Shown in pieces: positions 1 through 8,368 of a DNA stretch of 64,000 nucleotides. This DNA comes from Gammaproteobacteria bacterium (GTDB lineage: Bacteria > Pseudomonadota > Gammaproteobacteria > Pseudomonadales > Azotimanducaceae). The notes under the pieces were generated by a model. It worked only from the letters and a program-made list of their open reading frames with translations, had not been told where the DNA came from and did no database searches. The first letter of the stretch is position 1; every line of letters begins with the position of its first letter. The position numbers and the translations under genes were made by a program. The DNA lies in the NCBI GenBank assembly GCA_026706385.1, contig JAPOYV010000133.1, positions 36,435-100,434 of the forward strand, written 5' to 3'.

Positions 1-1
1 G

Positions 2-508
2 GACGCCAAGCGCCTCGAAGACGCGTTCGCCATCGGCAACGACGTCCTGCAGGACACCGTGTGGGGCGCGAACCACCCGAACTTCGCGGATCGGGGGCTG
101 CAGCTAAGCCGAGCGGCGCGGGCGTTGAAGCTCTGGATGTCCGTGCAGATGTTTGGAATGGCCGATCTGCGCGCGGCGGTGCAGAACGGACTCGACCTGG
201 CGCGCCGCGCCGAAGCCTACGTCGAGGCTAGTCCGGTCCTGGAGCTAATGACCCCGGTGTCGCTGGGCATCGTATGCTTCCGGGTGAACCCCGGCGACGG
301 ACGCGACGAGCACACCCTGGACGACGTCAATCGGCACGTACTGGCACAGGTGTTCTGGGACGAGCTGGCGTTCTTCTCGTCGACGTCGTTGAAAGGCGTG
401 TTCTCGCTGCGCATGTGCATCGTGAACCACACCACGACCTGGGAGGACGTGCGCCTGACGCTCGAACTGGTGGAACGGCTCGGGCGGGAGACGTTGGCGG
501 GTAGGTGA
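2..508 (+). CDS. PLP-dependent group II decarboxylase, C-terminal part
   Basis: The reading frame is open from base 2, so the gene starts outside the window; 168 residues are visible. They match the C-terminal domain of aromatic-L-amino-acid/tyrosine/glutamate-type decarboxylases: the ALKLWM segment after a conserved Arg/Ser-rich helix, the LGIVCFR strand, and a final small domain ending in LELVERLG. The PLP lysine lies upstream and is not seen, so substrate cannot be assigned. The next gene on the same strand starts 190 bases later. The family assignment is firm; the exact amine product is unknown. Confidence 0.85.
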   Translation, partial: DAKRLEDAFAIGNDVLQDTVWGANHPNFADRGLQLSRAARALKLWMSVQMFGMADLRAAVQNGLDLARRAEAYVEASPVLELMTPVSLGIVCFRVNPGDGRDEHTLDDVNRHVLAQVFWDELAFFSSTSLKGVFSLRMCIVNHTTTWEDVRLTLELVERLGRETLAGR

Positions 509-698
509 GATAGGCCGAGCCGAAGGCCACACATTCTGCTGTCTGGCGACGGACTCCAAACGTCGGTACTCTGTGTCGACGTCTCGACGCGCCAAGCCGG
601 ATGTGGGAAAGAGCACTGATGACCGAACAACATTGCCGTAGCCACTCGCGACTTCAACCGGCCAGAGACCCTCAGTCCACCACCGCCAAGAACGCACA

Positions 699-1916
699 AT
701 GACCGTCGTCATCGTCGGCGGCGGCCACGCCGGTGGCCAAGCCGCGGCCAGCCTGCGTCAGGAAGGCTACGTTGGCGAAGTCATCATCGTCGCGGACGAG
801 CCGCACATCCCTTACCAGCGACCACCGCTGTCGAAGCAGTACCTGGCCGGCGAATACGGCCTCGAGCGCGTCTACCTGCGGCCGGGGAAGTTCTACGAGG
901 ATAGGGGAATCGCCGTACGCAAAGGTGTTCGCGCGTTGAGGATCAATCCCGATGCGCGAACTCTGGAGTGCGACAACGACGAGACCTTGGCCTACGACAA
1001 GCTGTTGCTCGCGACCGGATCGCGGCCCCGGAAACTCGTCACTGCCGGCGACGACCTGGCCGGCGTCCACTACCTGCGCACCATCGCGGACGTCGACGCC
1101 ATTCGCCGCGATCTCAAGCCCGGACGCCGCATCGCCATCGTCGGCGGCGGCTACATCGGCCTCGAGGTCGCGGCGGTCGCCGTGGAAATGGGCTTGGCCG
1201 TGACCGTGTTGGAGATGGAGGACCGCATCCTCGGACGCGTTACCACTCCTGAGATGTCGGCGTTCTACCACGACCTGCACACGGGCAAGGGGGTCGTCAT
1301 TCGCACCGGGCTGCGGGCGGAGTCGTTCGCGGGCGCCGAGGGCCGCCTCACGCAAGTCATCTGCGCGGGCGGTGAAGTCGTGGCGGCCGACCTCGCCGTG
1401 GTGGGGATCGGCATCGTGCCGAACGTGGAACTCGCCGCTGGGGCGGGCCTCGATTGCGACAACGGCGTCATCGTCGACGAAACGACGCGCACGACCGATC
1501 CGAACATCCACGCCGTCGGCGACTGCACCAACCACCCGAATCCGTTACTTGGGCGACGCTTGCGCCTCGAATCGGTGCCGAACGCCATGGAGCAGTCGCG
1601 CGTCGCGGCCGCCAATCTCGCGGGCGGCGACAAGGTCTACGCCGCCGTGCCCTGGTTCTGGTCCGATCAGTACGATCTGAAGCTGCAGATGGTCGGCTTT
1701 TCTGCGGGTGCGGATGGCCAGGTGACGCGCGGCGATCCGACGACCCATCAGTTCGCAACTTTCCACCTGTCCGGCGACACGGTGATCGCCGCCGACGCCG
1801 TCAACAGCGCCCGCGAGTTCATGGCAGCCCGGCAGTTGGTCGGCAAGAAGGTCGATGTCGGCAGTCTTGGCGACCCGGGCGTCGATCTAAGGGCCGTGCT
1901 GAAGGCGGCATCCTGA
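699..1916 (+). CDS. FAD-dependent ferredoxin/rubredoxin reductase-like oxidoreductase
   Basis: A 405-residue flavoprotein of the putidaredoxin/rhodocoxin reductase type, which passes electrons from NAD(P)H through FAD to a small iron-sulfur protein. Visible features are the N-terminal FAD fold (GGGHAG, residues 7-12), the YQRPPLSK segment typical of this subgroup, a second Rossmann motif (IVGGGYIGLE, near residue 150) for NAD(P)H, the ATG-like strand LLLATGS, and the second FAD motif HAVGDC near residue 275. The C-terminal domain lacks redox cysteines of the disulfide-reductase kind. No ferredoxin or P450 gene lies beside it in the window, so its electron acceptor is unknown. Confidence 0.88.
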   Translation: MTVVIVGGGHAGGQAAASLRQEGYVGEVIIVADEPHIPYQRPPLSKQYLAGEYGLERVYLRPGKFYEDRGIAVRKGVRALRINPDARTLECDNDETLAYDKLLLATGSRPRKLVTAGDDLAGVHYLRTIADVDAIRRDLKPGRRIAIVGGGYIGLEVAAVAVEMGLAVTVLEMEDRILGRVTTPEMSAFYHDLHTGKGVVIRTGLRAESFAGAEGRLTQVICAGGEVVAADLAVVGIGIVPNVELAAGAGLDCDNGVIVDETTRTTDPNIHAVGDCTNHPNPLLGRRLRLESVPNAMEQSRVAAANLAGGDKVYAAVPWFWSDQYDLKLQMVGFSAGADGQVTRGDPTTHQFATFHLSGDTVIAADAVNSAREFMAARQLVGKKVDVGSLGDPGVDLRAVLKAAS

Positions 1917-1980
1917 CCCCGGGCATGGAAGCGCGGCATGAGGGCGTGGAGCCCTTGCACGCCGCTCGGAGTTGGTGGAT

Positions 1981-2008
1981 CGTTGCATCGTGCAACGTCT
2001 ACAGACGT
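1981..2008. repeat. Two overlapping inverted repeats in front of the CULT gene
   Basis: CGTTGCA-TCG-TGCAACG (1981-1997) is a perfect 7-bp inverted repeat with a 3-base loop. It is followed, with a 3-base overlap, by ACGTCT-AC-AGACGT (1995-2008), a perfect 6-bp repeat with a 2-base centre. They end five bases before the Shine-Dalgarno sequence at 2013-2019. They could be operators or alternative RNA hairpins; the sequence alone does not decide. Confidence 0.6.
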
Positions 2009-2025
2009 AGGAAAGGAGGCTGCGC

Positions 2026-2424
2026 ATGAGCGATGAATCCGAAGGCGTCGGCGTCGTCGAGCGCGAGACCCTGGATCCCAAACTCAAGGACGTGGTCGAA
2101 GACGACACCCGACCCAAGGAAGGCTTCCTGTTCTGCACAGCCTGCTCGCACGTCATCGGCCACGTGCAGGACCGCATCGAGGTCAACGGCTCGTTCCAGC
2201 ACACCTGCACCAACCCGTACGGCTACGTACACCAATTCGGATGCCACAGCGACGCGCATGGCTGTGCGATCAGCGGCGGCACCCATTCCGCCGACAGCTG
2301 GTTCAAGGGCTACGTCTGGCAGCTCGCCAACTGCGGCAACTGCGATCAGCACATGGGCTGGCTCTTCGAGCGGCCCGGCGAGCACTTCTACGGGTTGATC
2401 CTCGACCGCGTCCAAGCGGGTTGA
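2026..2424 (+). CDS. Single-domain CULT (cereblon-type thalidomide-binding domain) protein
   Basis: The 132-residue protein is essentially one CULT domain, the fold that in human cereblon binds thalidomide-type imides and, in physiology, cyclic imide degrons. Zinc cysteines are C37, C40, C103 and C106. The aromatic cage is W92, W98 and W112 with F114. The spacings 6, 14 and 2 equal those of human W380, W386, W400 and F402; the Cys-to-Trp spacings also match. NPYGYVH (63-69) parallels cereblon NPHGYVH. No Lon-like or DDB1-binding part is present, as in the bacterial single-domain homologue MsCI4. AAGGAGG at 2013-2019 is a strong ribosome site that fixes the start. The natural ligand is unknown. 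Confidence 0.9.
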   Translation: MSDESEGVGVVERETLDPKLKDVVEDDTRPKEGFLFCTACSHVIGHVQDRIEVNGSFQHTCTNPYGYVHQFGCHSDAHGCAISGGTHSADSWFKGYVWQLANCGNCDQHMGWLFERPGEHFYGLILDRVQAG

Positions 2425-2455
2425 CCGCCCACGCCAAATCCAACCAAGAAACCGA

Positions 2456-3148
2456 ATGCCCAATCCCAACGCGAACGACTACGACGCGCTCACCTTCGAC
2501 TGTTACGGAACGTTGATCGACTGGGGAGCCGGCCTCGTCAACCACCTGCAGCCCCTGTTGCTGGAACGCGATGCCCATGTGATCGACGACTTCCTGCTCG
2601 ACTTCTTTGCCGACGTCGAGCCGGAGATTCAAGCCGACGGCGTCCTGTATGCGGACGTGCTGCGCGAGGTGCTCCGCCGGCTTGGGTCGAGACTCGGCTT
2701 CACGCCGGACGACGAGGTGCTCGACGCTTTCGCCGCTAGTGTCGCCGACTGGCCCGCGTTTGCCGACACCGTGCCCGCCCTCGAACGGCTGGGCGAGCAC
2801 TTCGACCTCGTCGTCGTGTCCAACGTCGACAACGCCCTCTTCGCCGGCAGTGCCGAGCGTCTCGGCGTCGACTTCAAGCACGTCATCACGGCCGAGGATG
2901 TCGGGGCCTACAAGCCGGACCGGCGCATGTTCGATCAAGCCCGGCAGGTGCTGGGCGACGCCCGCGTCCTGCACGTCGCGCAGAGCGTCTACCACGACAT
3001 CGAACCGGCCACCGCCCTGGGGCTCCCCACGGTGTGGATTCGGCGCGACCGGAACGCGGCGAGGCCCGGTGAACACGCGAAGGCGGAGCCCACATGGTCA
3101 TTCGACTCACTGGGCGAGTTCGCCGATGCGGTACTGGGCGACCCATGA
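2456..3148 (+). CDS. HAD-superfamily hydrolase, haloacid-dehalogenase type II-like
   Basis: A 230-residue HAD protein. Motif I is DCYGTL with nucleophile D15; the +2 residue is Tyr, as in 2-haloacid dehalogenases (DAYGTL), rather than the general-acid Asp of phosphatases. Motif II is the VVVSN segment near residue 115, motif III the Lys of GAYKPD, and motif IV the region around HVAQSVYHD. Family members hydrolyse C-halogen or C-O-P bonds; the substrate here cannot be read. It begins 31 bases after the CULT gene and its stop overlaps the next start (ATGA at 3145), so it is translationally coupled to the PTPS-family gene. Confidence 0.85.
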   Translation: MPNPNANDYDALTFDCYGTLIDWGAGLVNHLQPLLLERDAHVIDDFLLDFFADVEPEIQADGVLYADVLREVLRRLGSRLGFTPDDEVLDAFAASVADWPAFADTVPALERLGEHFDLVVVSNVDNALFAGSAERLGVDFKHVITAEDVGAYKPDRRMFDQARQVLGDARVLHVAQSVYHDIEPATALGLPTVWIRRDRNAARPGEHAKAEPTWSFDSLGEFADAVLGDP

Positions 3149-3639
3149 GCGACCAACGGCGGACCCGCATCGAAATCGCCAAGGAGGACATGCATTTCGC
3201 CGCCGCCCACTTCACCGTGTTCTCGGCGACCCGGCGCGAGAACCTGCACGGCCACAACTTCCTCGTAACGGCCACGCTCGACGGACCCATCGACGACGGC
3301 GGCCTGTGCTTCGACTACAACATCGTGAAGTCGAAGCTTCGCGAACTGTGTGACTCGCTCGACGAGGTCGTGCTGCTGCCGACCGAGTCCCCCTACCTCG
3401 ACATCGAAGAGGGCGACGACTATGTCACGGTCGCCTTCGGCGATGAACGATTGCCCTTCCTGCGCCGCGACGTGAAGCTCTTACCCGTGCGCAACGTCAC
3501 CGTCGAAGAGCTCGCGCACTGGTTCGTCGCCCAACTGACGACCAGCGCGGACTTCGCGGAACTCCCCGTCGACGCCCTGGAATTGCGCGTCTCGTCCGGC
3601 CCCGGACAATGGGCCCGCTCGGCATGGCGGCCACGTTGA
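3145..3639 (+). CDS. 6-pyruvoyl-tetrahydropterin synthase / QueD family protein with ExxHGH motif
   Basis: 164 residues of the COG0720 T-fold. Zinc ligands are H22, H35 and H37 (the HGH motif). The catalytic Cys of QueD and PTPS (CxxxHGH) is missing; instead E32 gives ExxHGH, the motif reported for PTPS-III, which can replace dihydroneopterin aldolase in folate synthesis. The catalytic Asp-His pair of QueD (LDHH) reads LDEV here, so activity may differ again. ATG at 3145 overlaps the HAD stop; a longer frame from 3094 lies inside the HAD gene and is not used. SDR and YhhQ follow. A pterin or deazapurine role is inferred; the precise reaction is not. Confidence 0.8.
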   Translation: MSDQRRTRIEIAKEDMHFAAAHFTVFSATRRENLHGHNFLVTATLDGPIDDGGLCFDYNIVKSKLRELCDSLDEVVLLPTESPYLDIEEGDDYVTVAFGDERLPFLRRDVKLLPVRNVTVEELAHWFVAQLTTSADFAELPVDALELRVSSGPGQWARSAWRPR

Positions 3640-4328
3640 AACTCGCCATCGTCACCGGTGCGAGCGCCGGAATCGGGCTCGCCGCCGCCGAGACGTTCCT
3701 GGAACACGGCTATTCGGTCGTCAACCTGTCGAGGCGCGTCTGCCCGCTCTCCGACGTCACGCACATCCGCTGCGACCTTGCGACTGATTTCGCCGACGAG
3801 GTCGCGGACGCGCTCGCGCCCATCCTCGAAGAGGCGGATGAGATCGCGCTGGTGCACAACGCCTCCCGGCTCGCCAACGACACGGCCACCGAGACGGCAA
3901 GCAACGACCTCAAGACCGTGCTCGACATCAACGTGGTCGCCATCAACACGCTGAACCGCCTTGTGCTGCCACACATGGGCGAGGGCTCGTGCGTGCTGTT
4001 CGTCGGCTCCACGCTGTCGGAGAAAGCCGTACCGGGCAGTTTCTCGTACGTGATCAGCAAGCATGCCCAGATCGGCATGATGCGCGCCTGCTGCCAGGAC
4101 CTCGCCGGATCGGGCGTCCACACCGCCTGCATCTGCCCGGGATTCACGGACACCGAAATGCTCCGCGAGCACGTCCCCGCAGACGCCATGGACGCGGTTC
4201 GCGGCATGTCGGCCTTCAACCGGCTCATCGAGCCCGCCGAGATCGCCGATGCGCTGCTCTGGGCCGCCTCCTCGCCGGTGATCAACGGGAGCGTCATCCA
4301 CGCCAATCTAGGTCAGGTCGAGCGTTGA
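3609..4328 (+). CDS. Short-chain dehydrogenase/reductase (possible pterin reductase)
   Basis: A classical SDR: cofactor motif TGASAGIG close to the N terminus, the NAS strand, catalytic Ser in VGSTLS, and YxxxK in YVISK. The start may be 3609 or the ATG at 3624 (234 residues); both overlap the end of the PTPS-family gene, so the two are coupled. Sepiapterin-reductase-like enzymes belong to this family, and the neighbour makes a pterin substrate plausible, but this is inference. The stop codon is 11 bases before the YhhQ start. Confidence 0.82.
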   Translation: MGPLGMAATLKLAIVTGASAGIGLAAAETFLEHGYSVVNLSRRVCPLSDVTHIRCDLATDFADEVADALAPILEEADEIALVHNASRLANDTATETASNDLKTVLDINVVAINTLNRLVLPHMGEGSCVLFVGSTLSEKAVPGSFSYVISKHAQIGMMRACCQDLAGSGVHTACICPGFTDTEMLREHVPADAMDAVRGMSAFNRLIEPAEIADALLWAASSPVINGSVIHANLGQVER

Positions 4329-4339
4329 CCCCAACGACG

Positions 4340-5155
4340 ATGGACTACAAGCGGCGTCGCGAGCGCGTCTTCCTCGTGCTCGCCGGCATTTTCCTCGGCA
4401 CGCTGTCGCTCTTGAACATCCTCGGCATCAGCCGGTTCATCGACCTGTCGTTCGAGGTGTTCGGGTTGAGCATCCCCATGGTCGTGGCGGTGGGCGTGCT
4501 GCCGTATCCCATCACGTTCATCTGCACGGACCTGATCAGCGAACTCTATGGCCGCAAGCGGGCCACAGAGGTCGTCTGGGTGGGCCTCCTGCTCAACGTG
4601 TGGGTGGTCTTCCTGCTGTGGATCGGCGGGGCGTTGCCCGGCTTCGAGGCGATCGATCCCGAGACCGGTGGGCTCCTGGCCGACGACGCGGGCCGGTTGC
4701 CGGTGTTCTTCGAGATTCGAACACTAGCGTTCGGAGCGGTGGCTGCGTCCATGATCGCCTACCTGGTCGCACAATGGTGCGACGTCCAACTCTTCCACTT
4801 CTGGAAGTGGCTCACCAACGGCCGCCACTTGTGGCTGCGCAACAACGGCTCGACGCTCATCAGCCAGTTGGTGGACACCGTCGCCGTGATCCTCATCACG
4901 CACTTCTGGGCCCGTGCCCTACCCATCGACGAGAACGCGGCACTCGGCGCGCAACTCGTGATGTTCATCGCCTCGGGCTACGCCTTCAAGCTGACCGTCG
5001 CCGTGGTCGACACCGGGCCGATCTATGGCCTCGTCGCGGTGCTACGCCCGTTCCTCGGCATTCGAAAGGGAGAAGAGATCGGTCCGGGCAGCGAGCCCCA
5101 CCAAGTCGCCCGCGAGGAAACGCTAGCCGAGGACCTCGGCCGCCAGGCGAACTGA
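4340..5155 (+). CDS. yhhQ: YhhQ/VUT family queuosine-precursor transporter
   Basis: 271 residues with about six hydrophobic segments. The conserved core FICTDLISELYGRK is the family signature; known members import queuosine precursors such as preQ0/preQ1. ATG at 4340 is chosen; an upstream TTG at 4325 would overlap the SDR stop. The last gene of the plus-strand run, it overlaps the convergent monooxygenase gene by 33 bases. Together with the PTPS-family gene lacking the QueD cysteine, it suggests salvage rather than de novo synthesis of the deazapurine, though no tgt or other queC/E/F gene is in view. Confidence 0.85.
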   Translation: MDYKRRRERVFLVLAGIFLGTLSLLNILGISRFIDLSFEVFGLSIPMVVAVGVLPYPITFICTDLISELYGRKRATEVVWVGLLLNVWVVFLLWIGGALPGFEAIDPETGGLLADDAGRLPVFFEIRTLAFGAVAASMIAYLVAQWCDVQLFHFWKWLTNGRHLWLRNNGSTLISQLVDTVAVILITHFWARALPIDENAALGAQLVMFIASGYAFKLTVAVVDTGPIYGLVAVLRPFLGIRKGEEIGPGSEPHQVAREETLAEDLGRQAN

Positions 5156-6058
5156 GCGCTCCAGCGCTTCCGGTTCCAGGCGGCCAATACGCAGACGCGT
5201 GACCACGAGGTGCGTCACGCCGAGCTGCTCCACGTATGCGGCCACCTTGTCCTTCACCTCGCTGCGTCCGCCGACGATCGCCCAGTCGTCGGGTTCGAGC
5301 GACAACCCGCGCCGAAGTCCGCTCGAGGCGACTTCGCGGACGCCGATCTCCAACTGTTCGCGCACCCGCGCCACAAGGTCCGCATCGTCCGACACGAACA
5401 CCGTGCGCATCACCGGCACTTCCGGCGGAACGACCACCCCCGCTTCCGCGCAGGCCGCAGTGTGGCGTTGGTAGTTCGCGTGCAGGCGCTCGACCGGCTC
5501 CATCGGGGAAGCGAGGTACGGCATCCCCAGGCGCCCCGCTTGGGCCAATGCCTTGGGGCCGAAGGCCGCCACCCAGATCGGCGGATGCGGCTGTTGCACC
5601 GGCAGCGGCGCGAGAGTGACCTGCTCGCCTTCGCCGACCGGGATCGGCTCGCCGCGCCACGCCGAGATCATGTTGCTCAAGCACCACTCGAAGATGCGCC
5701 GCTTGTCCTTGCGCGACACCGAGAAGGCGTCGAACATCGCCGGCTGATAGCCGCGGCCCACGCCGAGGATGACCCGGCCGCCCGAGAGCTGATCGAGGAC
5801 GGCGACCTGTTCGGCGGCCTGCAGAGGATGCCGCAGAGGCAGGAGATAAGACGTCGTGCCCAAGCGAATCGTCGACGTGTTCGCGGCCACGGCCGCGAGC
5901 AGCATGAGCGGATCGGGAATCGCCGCGCTGCCGCCGAAGTGGTTCTCCGGTAGCCAGAACGACTCGTAACCCCAGCTTTCGGCCAGGGCGCCTTGCCGGG
6001 CCAGTTCGCGCGCGTCGACGCGGCCGGAGATGTGCCAGGGGGTGAGCCCGAGATGCAC
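5123..6058 (-). CDS. LLM-class flavin-dependent oxidoreductase (luciferase-like monooxygenase)
   Basis: 311 residues of the bacterial luciferase-like TIM barrel. Typical segments are SFWLPENHFGG, the LGTTSYLLPLRHPL strand, DQLSGGR and GVGRGYQ, which shape the flavin (FMN or F420) site. It would oxidise an unknown substrate with reduced flavin. The start is GTG at 6058, one base after the stop of the upstream exported-protein gene, so the two form a minus-strand pair. Its 3' end overlaps yhhQ. Confidence 0.85.
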   Translation of the reverse strand: MHLGLTPWHISGRVDARELARQGALAESWGYESFWLPENHFGGSAAIPDPLMLLAAVAANTSTIRLGTTSYLLPLRHPLQAAEQVAVLDQLSGGRVILGVGRGYQPAMFDAFSVSRKDKRRIFEWCLSNMISAWRGEPIPVGEGEQVTLAPLPVQQPHPPIWVAAFGPKALAQAGRLGMPYLASPMEPVERLHANYQRHTAACAEAGVVVPPEVPVMRTVFVSDDADLVARVREQLEIGVREVASSGLRRGLSLEPDDWAIVGGRSEVKDKVAAYVEQLGVTHLVVTRLRIGRLEPEALERSVRLAAEVLG

Positions 6059-6059
6059 T

Positions 6060-6977
6060 CTAAAGGGGCCCGGACGGCGGCGAGGTGTTCTCCGGGGGGG
6101 CCGTCAGGGCCGCAACGGCCTGGAACTGCTCCTGGACAATCGCGATCGCGGCTATGGTCGCCTTCACGGCGTCCAGGTGCCGGTCGCGCGCGTACTCCGC
6201 ATAGATCGGATCGCGTGCGAGCAGAACGCACTGCCGGCTCTCGTCCTCGGTACAGTCGAACTTCGCGTCGCGTCCGAAATTGTTGCCGGCGTCGCCGTAG
6301 CGCCCGAACTCACCGAGATCGTTGTCGAGTTCCCAAAACGCCTCCCACGTCGACGGCATGCCGCGGATCGGCTCGACGATGGAGTCCAGCGTGCGATCCG
6401 CCGTGTCGACCAGGAGGGTCGCCAATGTGCCGTCGGAGCCCCTTATCGCCGTGCAGTCGTCGGCGAGGGCGCGTTGCACCGCGCCGGTGTTGACAGGGTA
6501 GGTGCTGAACCGGTCGGCGACGCTGAAGCGCCACCAGCGCATGGCGAACACCGGGGCGACCTGGGAAGGCGTCGTGACGTCCTGAACGTGGTTCACGACC
6601 CGTCCCAAGTTGGTGAAGCGTCGGCTCAAGTCGCGCGCCTCGTTGAGGCGCCGGATCGCACTGTCGTAGCGGTCGTGCATACGCGTCTCGAATAGCCACA
6701 TCACGCGGCCAGCGGACTGGTCGCCGCGATCGTAGTAGTCCCAGCGAAACATCCGCTGCCACCAGGGCGACTCCGCCTGGTTGGCGTTGGCAAGGGCCAC
6801 GTAGCGCACCTGCAACGAGGTCAGCCGCGCCAGATGGGTATCTTCCGCGCACCGGTTGTACTGCCGCGCCGCGATGAAGGTGAGTTGCTGATGAACGTCA
6901 CCCTCGTACGCCCACAACGGTCCTGCGGGCAGCGCCATCGCCAAGCCGAGGGCCACTGCGGAGAATCTGCTTGCCAT
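6060..6977 (-). CDS. Exported phospholipase C / S1-P1 nuclease-like protein
   Basis: 305 residues beginning with a signal peptide (hydrophobic 6-21, predicted cut after LWA). The mature part starts YEGDVHQQLT, resembling the zinc-ligand N terminus of zinc-dependent phospholipase C, and residues 125-139 (GRVVNHVQDVTTPSQ) resemble the family's H-x3-D-x3-P-x-H helix. In this alignment, however, the expected His residues are N129 and Q139, so at least part of the metal site seems altered. I assign the fold only tentatively. It starts a two-gene operon with the luciferase-like gene. Confidence 0.5.
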   Translation of the reverse strand: MASRFSAVALGLAMALPAGPLWAYEGDVHQQLTFIAARQYNRCAEDTHLARLTSLQVRYVALANANQAESPWWQRMFRWDYYDRGDQSAGRVMWLFETRMHDRYDSAIRRLNEARDLSRRFTNLGRVVNHVQDVTTPSQVAPVFAMRWWRFSVADRFSTYPVNTGAVQRALADDCTAIRGSDGTLATLLVDTADRTLDSIVEPIRGMPSTWEAFWELDNDLGEFGRYGDAGNNFGRDAKFDCTEDESRQCVLLARDPIYAEYARDRHLDAVKATIAAIAIVQEQFQAVAALTAPPENTSPPSGPL

Positions 6978-7273
6978 CGCCCTGAGGCGCCGCCTTTACT
7001 CGAGCACGACCGATAAGCATGGCGGGCATCGGTAACGAGTGCAAGCTGACATCTATCCAAGGCCACCCAAGCGATGCAACGAGAAGGGTGACTCGGGGTG
7101 CACGCCAATGAACCGGCACCGTGGTGCCCGTGTCACGCAACCCACCGCCAACGTCGGACCAGTGGCCCATTGAGGCATCCCTCCAGTCTCCCCTTTTCCA
7201 AGTCAAGCAACGGTTGGGAAACGACGTCGCCGACCACATATCCCGGTTCAAACGCTGGCCAGAGGATGCATCG

Positions 7274-8368
7274 ATGCCGGACACTGTTTGGGCCCTCGAC
7301 GAACAGACGGAAGGTAAACACCTGCTCCTTCGCGCCTACCTCGACGGGTGGTTCGCCATCCTAGGGAGCTTCAGCGGTCGGCTGCTCTTTGTCGATGGCT
7401 TCGCCGGTCCCGGTGAGTATGCCGACGGTGAAATGGGCTCTCCTCTAGTTGCCATTGAGTCCGTGAGGCGGCACAAGAGTCAAGGACGGCTGCGCTCAGT
7501 CGAGGTGGTGTTTTTGTTCATTGAGGAGGACGAGGGACGAGTCGAACACCTTGAGGCGCTGTTGGATCGTCAGCGGCCTTTGCCGAGGACGAGCACGCAC
7601 GTTCTCGCTGGCACGTTTGATGACCACATGGCGAGTCTGCTCGACCAACTCGACGCGCAAAGCCAAACCTTGGCTCCGGCATTCGTGATGATCGACCCGT
7701 TTGGCGTCAAAGGAAGTCCGATGCAGCTAATCGGGCGGATCCTTCGCAACCCCAAGAGCGAGTGCCTCATCTCGTTCATGTACGAGCCAATCCGGCGATT
7801 CCATCGCCAACCCGAGTTCGGCGGGCACTTGGATGATCTGTTCGGCACGCCAGCCTGGCGGGACTGTTTCGAAATCGAAGACGAGGCGGACCGCAAGCAA
7901 TTCCTGCACGGTCTGTTCGCCGACCAGCTCAGGCGACACGGAGCGGAACACGTACTTTCCTTTGAACTCTGGAAAGGCGGTCGCCACCTCTACACCCTGT
8001 ATTTCACAACGGGGAACATCAGAGGATGCGACCTCATGAAGTCCTGTATCTGGAAGTTCGACCCCTCAGGGAGTTTCTCTTTTCGCGGCTACGCTGCCGG
8101 CCAGCTAACGCTCTTCGGTCCACATACCGACCGACTAGCTCAACAACTCCGCGAGACGTTCGGGACCCAGTGGACCCCGATCGAGCAGATCGAGAGGTTC
8201 GTCATGGGCGACGGCACGCCATTTCACAAAGGCCACCTGCGACGGTATACCCTGCAACCTATGGAGCGTGTCGGAGCGATCGACGTTCAACGCCCGCAAG
8301 GCGGCAGAGGTTTCGCCCTTCGTAAAGGCATCAAGATACGCTTCAAACAAGCGCCTGAAGCCGAGTAG
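7274..8368 (+). CDS. tcmP: Three-Cys-motif partner protein TcmP
   Basis: A 364-residue protein of the TcmP family, named for its regular pairing with the three-Cys-motif Gp37/Gp68 protein. Recognisable parts are the N-terminal WALDEQTEGKH stretch, VDGFAGPGEY (about residues 40-49) which looks like a nucleotide or SAM-binding loop, and FVMIDPFGV. ATG at 7274 is preferred because AGAGGA lies seven bases upstream and it matches where family members begin; the frame stays open back to a GTG at 7121. The 296 bases before 7274 hold nothing else I can recognise. Biochemical function is not established for the family. Confidence 0.88.
   Translation: MPDTVWALDEQTEGKHLLLRAYLDGWFAILGSFSGRLLFVDGFAGPGEYADGEMGSPLVAIESVRRHKSQGRLRSVEVVFLFIEEDEGRVEHLEALLDRQRPLPRTSTHVLAGTFDDHMASLLDQLDAQSQTLAPAFVMIDPFGVKGSPMQLIGRILRNPKSECLISFMYEPIRRFHRQPEFGGHLDDLFGTPAWRDCFEIEDEADRKQFLHGLFADQLRRHGAEHVLSFELWKGGRHLYTLYFTTGNIRGCDLMKSCIWKFDPSGSFSFRGYAAGQLTLFGPHTDRLAQQLRETFGTQWTPIEQIERFVMGDGTPFHKGHLRRYTLQPMERVGAIDVQRPQGGRGFALRKGIKIRFKQAPEAE

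Noticed and set aside
672..1535. Long antisense open frames under the reductase, putA, metK and other genes
   Set aside because: High GC leaves long open frames on the opposite strand; these lack family motifs while the listed sense genes carry complete ones.
3145..3639. Annotation of the PTPS-family gene as queD
   Set aside because: The catalytic Cys of CxxxHGH is absent and the catalytic His is Glu, so 6-carboxy-tetrahydropterin synthase activity should not be assumed despite the neighbouring yhhQ.
7237..7259. GGTTCAAA segment upstream of tcmP as a tRNA T-arm remnant
   Set aside because: No acceptor or anticodon stem pairs around it; a matching octamer alone is expected by chance.
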